A stretch of 64,000 bases of DNA, taken from the NCBI RefSeq assembly GCF_052857255.1, contig NW_027526486.1, positions 434,001 through 498,000 on the forward strand, written 5' to 3'. The position numbers were made by a program, and so were the translations under genes. This DNA comes from Amblyomma americanum (taxonomy: Eukaryota > Arthropoda > Arachnida > Ixodida > Ixodidae). Position 1 is the first letter of the stretch, and each line of letters starts with the position of its first letter. Below are positions 1 to 9,317 of the stretch, in pieces. The notes beneath the pieces were generated by a model. The model was not told the DNA's origin and ran no database searches. It worked only from the letters and a program-made list of their open reading frames with translations.

Positions 1-598
1 ATCCTGTTGTTTTGAGCCGGAATACAAGTTTTCGCGCAGTTCGGAGAGAAAAAGTTTACACCTTTCTCTCGTCTACTATTCGACGACTTGTAAAATCGAT
101 GCTCGTGAATCTTACTAGTTTCGATCTAAAACGACGAATCCCGTTGTTTTGAGCCGGAATACAAGTTTTCGCGCAGTTCTGAAAGAAAAAGTTTACACCT
201 TTCTCTCGTCTAGTATTCGACGACTTGTAAAATCGATGCTCGTGAATCTTGCTAGTTTCGACCTAAAACGATGTATCCCGTTGTTTTGAGCCGGAATACA
301 CGTTTTCGCGCAGTTCTGAGAGAAAAAGTTTACACCTTTCTCTCGTGTACTCTTCGACGACTTGACAAATCGATGCTCGTGAATATTGCTAGTTTCGATC
401 TAAAACGATGTATCCCGTTGTTTTGAGTCGGAATACAAGTTTTCGCGCAGTTCTGAGAGTTAAAGTTTACACCTTTCTCTCGTCTACACTTCGAAGACTT
501 GTGAAATCGATTCTCGTGAATCTTGCTAGATTCGATCTAAAGCGATCTATCTCGTTGTTTTGAGCCGGAATACAAGTTTTCGCGAGGTTCTGAGAGAA
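1..598. repeat. left-edge satellite segment
   Basis: About four monomers leading into the first a-b-c triplet. Positions 1-620 match 5885-6504 at an offset of 5884 bp (43 monomers minus 7 bp) with a few substitutions, for example AAATAGATG at 6114-6122. The opening ATCCTG with GTTCGGAG is a second marker that recurs at 5885, 7255, 9721, 15886, 20270, 22325, 26024, 28215, 30133, 32736, 35611, 37665 and 40404. No gene. Confidence 0.85.
412..548 (+). repeat. variant a monomer (diagnostic type)
   Basis: This monomer shows the a-type haplotype: GAGTCGG instead of GAGCCGG, GAGAGTTAAAG instead of GAGAGAAAAAG, CTTCGAAGACTTGTGAAATC, GATTCTCG instead of GATGCTCG, and CTAGATTCGATCTAAAGC. Full a-type GAGTCGG sites start at 425, 2066, 3570, 5213, 6309, 8364, 10830, 12474, 14255, 14940, 16995, 18639, 19324, 21653, 23297, 24393, 25078, 27133, 35898, 38500, 41239, 43020, 43705, 44390, 45075, 46306, 47676, 49046, 50553, 51238, 52740, 54384, 56434, 57393, 60268 and 63142 (36 sites). 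The site at 2066 is in a chimera. It is the best marker of higher-order structure. Confidence 0.9.
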
Positions 599-685
599 AA
601 AGTTTACACCTTTCTCTCGTGTACTCTTCGACGACTTGTAAAATCGATGCTCATGAATCTTGCTAGTTTCGATCTAAAACTATTT
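549..685 (+). repeat. variant b monomer (diagnostic type)
   Basis: The b type usually follows a. It starts ATCTCG or ATCTTG, has GTTTTCGCGAGGTTCTG instead of GTTTTCGCGCAGTTCTG, and ends CTAAAACTATTT. In some copies (after 3570 and 5213) the GAGG marker is kept while the CTATTT end is replaced by CGATGT or CAATGT, which indicates recombination between variants. Confidence 0.85.
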
Positions 686-822
686 ATCCCGTTGTTTTGA
701 GCCGGAATACAAGTTTTCGCGCAGTTCTGAGAGAAAACATTTACACCTTTTTCTCGTCTACTATTCGACGACTTGTAAAATCGATGCTCGTGAATCTTGC
801 TAGTTTCGACCTAAAACGATGT
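686..822 (+). repeat. variant c monomer (diagnostic type)
   Basis: The c type follows b and is marked by GAGAAAACATTTACACC with CTTTTTCTCGTC. In the left half of the window the core reads AACATTT. From about 34 kb the same position reads AACGTTT. Together a, b and c form a 411-bp unit, exactly three monomers, at 412-822. Confidence 0.85.
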
Positions 823-1915
823 ATCTCGTTGTTTTGAGCCGGAATACATGTTTTTGCGCAGATCTCAGAGAAAAAGTTCACACCTTTCTCTCTTGTACTC
901 TTAGACGACTTGTAAAATTGATGCTCGTGAATCTTACTAGTTTCGATCTAAAACGATGAATCCCGTTGTTTTGAGCCGGAATACAAGTTTTCGCGCAGTT
1001 CTGAGAGAAAAAGTTTACACCTTTCTCTCGTCTAGTATTCGACGACTTGTAAAATCGATGCTCGTGAATCTTGCTAGTTTCGACCTAAAACGATGTATCC
1101 CGTTGTTTTGAGCCGGAATACACGTTTTCGCGCAGTTCTCAGAGAAAAAGTTTACACCTTTCTCTCGTGTACTCTTCGACGACTTGACAAATCGATGCTC
1201 GTGAATCTTGCTAGTTTCGACCTAAAACGATGTATCCTTTTGTTTTGAGCCGGAATACAAGTTTTCCGCAGTTCTGAGAGAAAAAGTTTACACCTTTCTC
1301 TCGTCTACTATTCGACGACTTGTAAAATCGATGCTCGTGAATCTTGCTAGTTTCGACCTAAAACGATGTATCCCTTTGTTTTGAGCCGGAATACAAGTTT
1401 TCGCGCAGTTCTGAGAGAAAAAGTTTACACCTTTCTCTCGTCTACTATTCGACGACTTGTAAAATCGATGCTCCTGAATCTTGCTAGTTTCGACCTAAAA
1501 CGATGTATCCCTTTGTTTTGAGCCGGAATACAAGTTTTCGCGCAGTTCTGAGAGAAAAAGTTTACACCTTTCTCTCGCGTACTCTTCGACGACTTGTAAA
1601 ATCGATGCTCGTGAATCATGCTAGTTTCGATCTAAAACGATGTATCCCGTTGTTTTGAGCCGGAATACAAGTTTTCGCGCAGTTCTGAGAGAAAAAGTTT
1701 ACACCTTTCTCGTGTTCTCTTCGATGACTTGTAAAATCGATGCTCGTGAATCATGCTAGTTTCGATCTGAAACGGTGTATCCCGTTGTTTTGAGCCGGAA
1801 TACAAGTTTTCGCGCAGTTCTGAGAGAAAAAGTTTACACCTTTCTCTCATCTACCCTTCGAAGACTTGTAAAATCGATGCTCGTGAATCTTGCTAGTTTC
1901 GATCTAAAACGATGT

Positions 1916-2052
1916 ATCCCGTTGTTTTGAGCCGGAATACAAGTTTTCGCGCAGTTCTGAGAGAAAAAGTTTACACCTTTCTCTCGTGTACTCTTCGACG
2001 ACTTGTAAAATCGATGCTCGTGAATCTTGCTAGTTTCGATCTAAAACGATGT
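1916..2052 (+). repeat. reference monomer, 137 bp
   Basis: This monomer is close to the consensus and is used here to define phase, starting at ATCCCG. Counting a consensus of the same phase gives 57 G+C of 137 (41.6%), 30 C, 27 G and 11 CpG sites, against about 5.9 CpG expected. An inverted repeat GAGAGAAA / TTTCTCTC lies at 1959-1966 and 1978-1985 with an 11-nt spacer. A palindrome ATCGAT follows downstream. Since 137 leaves remainder 2 on division by 3, the reading frame changes at each monomer and returns every three monomers (411 bp), which explains the recurring short open frames. Confidence 0.95.
1959..1985. other. conserved inverted repeat within the monomer
   Basis: GAGAGAAA at 1959-1966 is the exact reverse complement of TTTCTCTC at 1978-1985, giving an 8-bp stem with an 11-nt loop. 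The same arrangement is present in most monomers. The a variant has TTA in the left arm, which cuts the stem to 5 bp. The c variant has CTTTTTCTCG on the right, and pairing can shift to GAGAAAA / TTTTCTC (7 bp). Whether it forms a hairpin or binds a protein is unknown. Confidence 0.7.
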
Positions 2053-2189
2053 ATCCCGTTGTTTTGAGTCGGAATACAAGTTTTCGCGCAGTTCTGAGAG
2101 TTAAAGTTTACACCTTTCTCTCGTGTACTCTTCGACGACTTGTAAAATCGATGCTCATGAATCTTGCTAGTTTCGATCTAAAACTATTT
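2053..2189 (+). repeat. chimeric junction monomer, a type to b type
   Basis: The left part carries GAGTCGG and GAGAGTTAAAG (a type). The right part carries GTGTACTCTTCGACGAC, GATGCTCATG and CTAAAACTATTT (b type). The switch lies between about 2103 and 2129 and marks the join of the two 11-mer copies. Confidence 0.85.
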
Positions 2190-3606
2190 ATCCCGTTGTT
2201 TTGAGCCGGAATACAAGTTTTCGCGCAGTTCTGAGAGAAAACATTTACACCTTTTTCTCGTCTACTATTCGACGACTTGTAAAATCGATGCTCGTGAATC
2301 TTGCTAGTTTCGACCTAAAACGATGTATCTCGTTGTTTTGAGCCGGAATACATGTTTTTGCGCAGATCTCAGAGAAAAAGTTCACACCTTTCTCTCTTGT
2401 ACTCTTAGACGACTTGTAAAATTGATGCTCGTGAATCTTACTAGTTTCGATCTAAAACGATGAATCCCGTTGTTTTGAGCCGGAATACAAGTTTTCGCGC
2501 AGTTCTGAGAGAAAAAGTTTACACCTTTCTCTCGTCTAGTATTCGACGACTTGTAAAATCGATGCTCGTGAATCTTGCTAGTTTCGACCTAAAACGATGT
2601 ATCCCGTTGTTTTGAGCCGGAATACACGTTTTCGCGCAGTTCTCAGAGAAAAAGTTTACACCTTTCTCTCGTGTACTCTTCGACGACTTGACAAATCGAT
2701 GCTCGTGAATCTTGCTAGTTTCGACCTAAAACGATGTATCCTTTTGTTTTGAGCCGGAATACAAGTTTTCCGCAGTTCTGAGAGAAAAAGTTTACACCTT
2801 TCTCTCGTCTACTATTCGACGACTTGTAAAATCGATGCTCGTGAATCTTGCTAGTTTCGACCTAAAACGATGTATCCCTTTGTTTTGAGCCGGAATACAA
2901 GTTTTCGCGCAGTTCTGAGAGAAAAAGTTTACACCTTTCTCTCGTCTACTATTCGACGACTTGTAAAATCGATGCTCCTGAATCTTGCTAGTTTCGACCT
3001 AAAACGATGTATCCCTTTGTTTTGAGCCGGAATACAAGTTTTCGCGCAGTTCTGAGAGAAAAAGTTTACACCTTTCTCTCGCGTACTCTTCGACGACTTG
3101 TAAAATCGATGCTCGTGAATCATGCTAGTTTCGATCTAAAACGATGTATCCCGTTGTTTTGAGCCGGAATACAAGTTTTCGCGCAGTTCTGAGAGAAAAA
3201 GTTTACACCTTTCTCGTGTTCTCTTCGATGACTTGTAAAATCGATGCTCGTGAATCATGCTAGTTTCGATCTGAAACGGTGTATCCCGTTGTTTTGAGCC
3301 GGAATACAAGTTTTCGCGCAGTTCTGAGAGAAAAAGTTTACACCTTTCTCTCATCTACCCTTCGAAGACTTGTAAAATCGATGCTCGTGAATCTTGCTAG
3401 TTTCGATCTAAAACGATGTATCCCGTTGTTTTGAGCCGGAATACAAGTTTTCGCGCAGTTCTGAGAGAAAAAGTTTACACCTTTCTCTCGTGTACTCTTC
3501 GACGACTTGTAAAATCGATGCTCGTGAATCTTGCTAGTTTCGATCTAAAACGATGTATCCCGTTGTTTTGAGTCGGAATACAAGTTTTCGCGCAGTTCTG
3601 AGAGTT
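2103..3606. repeat. 11-mer higher-order repeat, copy 2 (1504 bp)
   Basis: Second copy of the preceding unit, with the same 1-bp deletion near 2770 and the same 2-bp deletion near 3213. It begins inside a chimeric monomer (2053-2189) whose left part is a type and right part b type. After 3606 the sequence resumes the a-type continuation seen near 480 in the left edge, as expected for a tandem insertion between a and b. Confidence 0.85.
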
Positions 3607-5884
3607 AAAGTTTACACCTTTCTCTCGTCTACTCTTCGAAGACTTGTGAAATCGATTCTCGTGAATCTTGCTAGATTCGATCTAAAGCGATGTATCTCGT
3701 TGTTTTGAGCCGGAATACAAGTTTTCGCGAGGTTCTGAGAGAAAAAGTTTACACCTTTCTCTCGTGTACTCTTCGACGACTTGTAAAATCGATGCTCGTG
3801 AATCATGCTAGTTTCGATCTAAAACAATGTATCCCGTTGTTTTGAGCCGGAATACAAGTTTTCGCGCAGTTCTGAGAGAAAAAGTTTACACCTTTCTCTC
3901 GTGTACTCTTCGACCACTAGTAAAATCGATGCTCGTGAATCTTGCTAGTTTCGATCTAGAACGATGTATCCCATTGTTTTGAGCCGGAATACAAGTTTTC
4001 GCGCAGTTCTGAGAGAAAAAGTTTACACCTTTCTCTCGTCTAGTATTCGACGACTTGTAAAATCGATGCTCGTGAATCTTGCTAGTTTCGACCTAAAACG
4101 ATGTATCCCGTTGTTTTGAGCCGGAATACACGTTTTCGCGCAGTTCTGAGAGAAAAAATTTACACCTTTCTCTCGTGTACTTTTCGACGACTTGACAAAT
4201 CGCTGCTCGTGAATCTTGCTAGTTTCGACCTAAAACGATGTATCCTTTTGTTTTGAGCCGGAATACAAGTTTTCCGCAGTTCTGAGAGAAAAAGTTTACA
4301 CCTTTCTCTCGTCTACTATTCGACGACTTGTAAAATCGATGCTCGTGAATCTTGCTAGTTTCGACCTAAAACGATGTATCCCTTTGTTTTGAGCCGGAAT
4401 ACAAGTTTTCGCGCAGTTCTGAGAGAAAAAGTTTACACCTTTCTCTCGTCTACTATTCGACGACTTGTAAAATCGATGCTCCTGAATCTTGCTAGTTTCG
4501 ACCTAAAACGATGTATCCCTTTGTTTTGAGCCGGAATACAAGTTTTCGCGCAGTTCTGAGAGAAAAAGTTTACACCTTTCTCTCGCGTACTCTTCGACGA
4601 CTTGTAAAATCGATGCTCGTGAATCATGCTAGTTTCGATCTAAAACGATGTATCCCGTTGTTTTGAGCCGGAATACAAGTTTTCGCGCAGTTCTGAGAGA
4701 AAAAGTTTACACCTTTCTCTCGTGTTCTCTTCGATGACTTGTAAAATCGATGCTCGTGAATCATGCTAGTTTCGATCTAAAACGGTGTATCCCGTTGTTT
4801 TGAGCCGGAATACAAGTTTTCGCGCAGTTCTGAGAGAAAAAGTTTACACCTTTCTCTCATCTACCCTTCGAAGACTTGTAAAATCGATTCTCGTGAATCT
4901 TGCTAGATTCGATCTAAAGCGATGTATCTCGTTGTTTTGAGCCGGAATACAAGTTTTCGCGAGGTTCTGAGAGAAAAAGTTTACACCTTTCTCTCGTGTA
5001 CTCTTCGACGACTTGTAAAATCGATGCTCGTGAATCATGCTAGTTTCGATCTAAAACGATGTATCCCGTTGTTTTGAGCCGGAATACAAGTTTTCGCGCA
5101 GTTCTGAGAGAAAAAGTTTACACCTTTCTCTCGTGTACTCTTCGACGACTTGTAAAATCGATGCTCGTGAATCTTGCTAGTTTCGATCTAAAACGATGTA
5201 TCCCGTTGTTTTGAGTCGGAATACAAGTTTTCGCGCAGTTCTGAGAGTTAAAGTTTACACCTTTCTCTCGTCTACTCTTCGAAGACTTGTGAAATCGATT
5301 CTCGTGAATCTTGCTAGATTCGATCTAAAGCGATGTAAATCGTTGTTTTGAGCCGGAATACAAGTTTTCGCGAGGTTCTGAGAGAAAAAGTTTACACCTT
5401 TCTCTCGTGTACTCTTCGACGACTTGTAAAATCGATGCTCGTGAATCATGCTAGTTTCGATCTAAAACGATGTATCCCGTTGTTTTGAGCCGGAATACAA
5501 GTTTTCGCGCAGTTCTGAGAGAAAAAGTTTACACCTTTCTCTCGTGTACTCTTCGACCACTAGTAAAATCGATGCTCGTGAATCTTGCTAGTTTCGATCT
5601 AGAACGATGTATCCCATTGTTTTGAGCCGGAATACAAGTTTTCGCGCAGTTCTGAGAGAAAAAATTTACACCTTTCTCTCGTCTACTATTCGACGACTTG
5701 TAAAATCGATGCTCGTGAATCTTGCTAGTTTCGACCTAAAACGATGTATCCCTTTGTTTTGAGCCGGAATACAAGTTTTCGCGCAGTTCTGAGAGAAAAA
5801 GTTTACACCTTTCTCTCGTGTACTCTTCGACGACATGTAAAATCGATGCTCGTGAATTTTGCTAGTTTCGATCTAAAACGATAT
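3607..5884. repeat. mosaic segment with partial third 11-mer copy
   Basis: Positions 3974-4886 match about 2470-3346, first at offset 1504 and then shifted by 2 bp because the deletion near 3213 is absent here. The shared 1-bp deletion near 4271 is kept. Unlike copies 1 and 2 this stretch shows substitutions, such as CTTTTCGACG near 4181. A 411-bp (three-monomer) duplication relates 4887-5136 to 5298-5547, and 3655-4000 also matches 5298-5643. No gene. Confidence 0.75.
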
Positions 5885-6851
5885 ATCCTGTTGTTTTGAG
5901 CCGGAATACAAGTTTTCGCGCAGTTCGGAGAGAAAAAGTTTACACCTTTCTCTCGTCTACTATTCGACGACTTGTAAAATCGATGCTCGTGAATCTTACT
6001 AGTTTCGATCTAAAACGACGAATCCCGTTGTTTTGAGCCGGAATACAAGTTTTCGCGCAGTTCTGAGAGAAAAAGTTTACACCTTTCTCTCGTCTAGTAT
6101 TCGACGACTTGTAAAATAGATGCTCGTGAATCTTGCTCGTTTCGACCTAAAAGGATGTATCCCGTTGTTTTGAGCCGGAATACACGTTTTCGCGCAGTTC
6201 TGAGAGAAAAAGTTTACACCTTTCTCTCGTGTACTCTTCGACGACTTGACAAATCGATGCTCGTGAATCTTGCTAGTTTCGATCTAAAACGATGTATCCC
6301 GTTGTTTTGAGTCGGAATACAAGTTTTCGCGCAGTTCTGAGAGTTAAAGTTTACACCTTTCTCTCGTCTACTCTTCGAAGACTTGTGAAATCGATTCTCG
6401 TGAATCTTGCTAGATTCGATCTAAAGCGATCTATCTCGTTGTTTTGAGCCGGAATACAAGTTTTCGCGAGGTTCTGAGAGAAAAAGTTTACACCTTTCTC
6501 TCGTCTACTATTCGACGACTTGTAAAATCGATGCATGAATCTTGCTAGTTTCGATCTAAAACTATTTATCCCGTTGTTTTGAGCCGGAATACAAGTTTTC
6601 GCGCAGTTATGAGAGAAAACATTTACACCTTTTTTTCTCGTCTACTATTCGACGACTTGTAAAATCGATGCTCGTGAATCTTGCTAGTTTCAACCTAAAA
6701 CGATGTATCCCGTTGTTTTGAGCCGGAATACAAGTTTTCGCGCAGTTGTGAGAGAAAAAGTTTACACCTTTCTCTCGTGTACTCTTCGACGACTTGTAAA
6801 ATCGATGCTCGTGAATCATGCTAGTTTCGATCTAAAACGATGTATCCCGTT
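5885..6851. repeat. return of left-edge block and a-b-c triplet
   Basis: Positions 5885-6504 repeat positions 1-620. An a-b-c triplet follows from about 6296. Its b monomer has lost 2 bp near 6535 (GATGCATGAATC) and its c monomer has gained 2 T near 6631, so the 137-bp register is restored within about 100 bp. No gene. Confidence 0.8.
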
Positions 6852-9317
6852 GTTTTGAGCCGGAATACAAGTTTTCGCGCAGTTCTGAGAGAAAAAGTTT
6901 ACACCTTTCTCTCGTGTACTCTTCGACCACTAGTAAAATCGATGCTCGTGAATCTTGCAAGTTTCAATCTAAAACAATGTATCCCATTGTTTTGAGCCGG
7001 AATACAAGTTTTCGCGCAGTTCTGAGAGAAAAAGTTTACACCTTTCTCTCGTCTGCTATTCGACGACTTGTAAAATCGATGCTCGTGAATCTTGCTAGTT
7101 TCGACCTAAAACGATGTATCCCTTTGATTTGAGCCGGAATACAAGTTTTCGCGCAGTTCTGAGAGAAAAAGTTTACACCTTTCTCTCGTGTACTCTTCGA
7201 CGACATCTAAAATCGATGCTCGTGAATTTTGCTAGTTTCGATCTAAAACGATATATCCTGTTGTTTTGAGCCGGAATACAAGTTTTCGCGCAGTTCGGAG
7301 AGAAAAAGTTTACACCTTTCTCTCGCCTACTATTCGACGACTTGTAAAATCGATGCTCGTGAATCTTACTAGTTTCGATCTAAAACGACGAATCCCGTTG
7401 TTTTGAGCCGGAATACAAGTTTTCGCGCAGTTCTGAGAGAAAAAGTTTACATCTTTCTCTCGTCTAGTATTCGACGACTTGTAAAATCGATGCTCGTGAA
7501 TCTTGCTAGTTTCGACCTAAAACGATGTATCCCGTTGTTTTGAGCCGGAATACACGTTTTCGCGCAGTTCTGAGAGAAAAAGTTTACACCTTTCTCTCGT
7601 GTACTCTTCGACGACTTGACAAATCGATGCTCGTGAATCTTGCTAGTTTCGACCTAAAACGATGTAACCTTTTGTTTTGAGCCGGAATACAAGTTTTCGC
7701 GCAGTTCTGAGAGAAAAAGTTTACACCTTTCTCTCGTCTACTATTCGACGACTTGTAAAATCGATGCTCGTGAATCTTGCTAGTTTCGACCTAAAACGAT
7801 GTATCCCTTTGTTTTGAGCCGGAATACAAGTTTTCGCGCAGTTCTGAGAGAAAAAGTTTACACCTTTCTCTCGCGTACTCTTCGACGACTTGTAAAATCG
7901 ATGCTCGTGAATCATGCTAGTTTCGATCTAAAACGATGTATCCCGTTGTTTTGAGCCGGAATACAAGTTTTCGCGCAGTTCTGAGAGAAAAAGTTTACAC
8001 CTTTCTCTCGTGTTCTCTTCGATGACTTCTAAAATCGATGCTCGTGAATCATGCTAGTTTCGATCTAAATCGGTGTATCCCGTTGTTTTGAGCCGGAATA
8101 CAAGTTTTCGCGCAGTTCTGAGAGAAAAAGTTTAAACCTTTCTCTCATCTACTCTTCGAAGACTTGTAAAATCGATGCTCGTGAATCTTGCTAGTTTCGA
8201 TCTAAAACGATGTATCCCGTTGTTTTGAGCCGGAATACAAGTTTTCGCGCAGTTCTGAGAGAAAAAGTTTACACCTTTCTCTCGTGTACTCTTCGACGAC
8301 TTGTAAAATCGATGCTCGTGAATCTTGCTAGTTTCGATCTAAAACGATGTGTCCCGTTGTTTTGAGTCGGAATAAAAGTTTTCGCGCAGTTCTGAGAGTT
8401 AAAGTTTACACCTTTCTCTCGTCTACTCTTCGAAGACTTGTGAAATCGATTCTCGTGAATCTTGCTAGATTCGATCTAAAGCGATCTATCTCGTTGTTTT
8501 GAGCCGGAATACAAGTTTTCGCGACGTTCTGAGAGAAAAAGTTTACACCTTTCTCTCGTGTACTCTTCGACGACTTGTAAAATCGATGGTCGTGAATCTT
8601 GCTAGTTTCGATCTAAAACTATTTATCCCGTTGTTTTGAGCCGGAATACAAGTTTTCGCGCAGTTCTGAGAGAAAACATTTACACCTTTTTCTCGCGTTC
8701 TCTTCGATGACTTGTAAAATCGATGCTCGTGAATCATGCTAGTTTCGATCTAAAACGGTGTATCCCGTTGTTTTGAGCCGGAATACAAGTTTTCGCGCAG
8801 TTCTGAGAGAAAAAGTTTACACCTTTCTCTCATCTACTCTTCGAAGACTTGTAAAATCGATGCTCGTGAATCTTGCTAGTTTCGATCTAAAACGATGTAT
8901 CCCGTTGTTTTGAGCCGGAATACAAGTTTTCGCGCAGTTCGGAGAGAAAAAGTTTACACCTTTCTCTAGTCTACTATTCGAAGACTTGTAAAATCGATGC
9001 TCGTGAATCTTGCTAGTTTCGATCTAAAACGATGTATCCCGTTGTTTTGAGCCGGAATACACGTTTTCGCGCAGTTCTGAGAGAAAAAGTTTACACCTTT
9101 CTCTCGTGTACTCTTCGACGACTTGACAAATCGATGCTCGTGAATCTTGCTAGTTTCGACCTAAAACGATGTATCCTTTTGTTTTGAGCCGGAATACAAG
9201 TTTTCGCGCAGTTCTGAGAGAAAAAGTTTACACATTTCTCTCGTGTACTCTTCGACGACTTGACAAATCGATGCTCGTGAATCTTGCTAGTTTCGACCTA
9301 AAACGATGTAACCTTTT
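6852..9317. repeat. 18-mer higher-order repeat, copy 1 (2466 bp)
   Basis: Matches 9318-11783 at an offset of 2466 bp, exactly 18 x 137. Noted differences are few, for example CTAAATCGG near 8067 against CTAAAACGG, and GAATCTTGC near 8185 against GAACCTTGC. The match breaks on the left at about 6851/9317, where TCCCGTTG faces ACCTTTTG. No gene. Confidence 0.85.

Larger units (their letters stand above)
599..2102. repeat. 11-mer higher-order repeat, copy 1 (1504 bp)
   Basis: Every position I compared matches the next copy at an offset of 1504 bp, including rare variants such as CTCTTAGACGAC and a CTCAGAG site. The unit is 11 x 137 minus 3 bp: one base is lost near 1266 (GTTTTCCGCAG) and two near 1711 (CCTTTCTCGTG). 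I saw no differences between the copies on reading, which implies a recent duplication or an assembly duplication. Boundaries are uncertain by tens of bases, because the exchange lies in shared sequence. Confidence 0.85.

Noticed and set aside
1632..3354. - strand frames at 1632-1850 and 3136-3354 with an internally repeated peptide, resembling a repeat protein
   Set aside because: The 2-bp deletion near 1711 and 3213 makes a 135-bp monomer, so the same frame is read twice. The apparent peptide repeat is the DNA repeat.
4755..4805. Partial resemblance to the CENP-B box (TTCGNNNNANNCGGG) in TTCGATCTAAAACGGTG monomers
   Set aside because: TTCG, the central A and two of the last four G/C positions agree, but the CGGG core reads ACGG and is off by one base; most monomers read ACGA. 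I do not call a CENP-B box.
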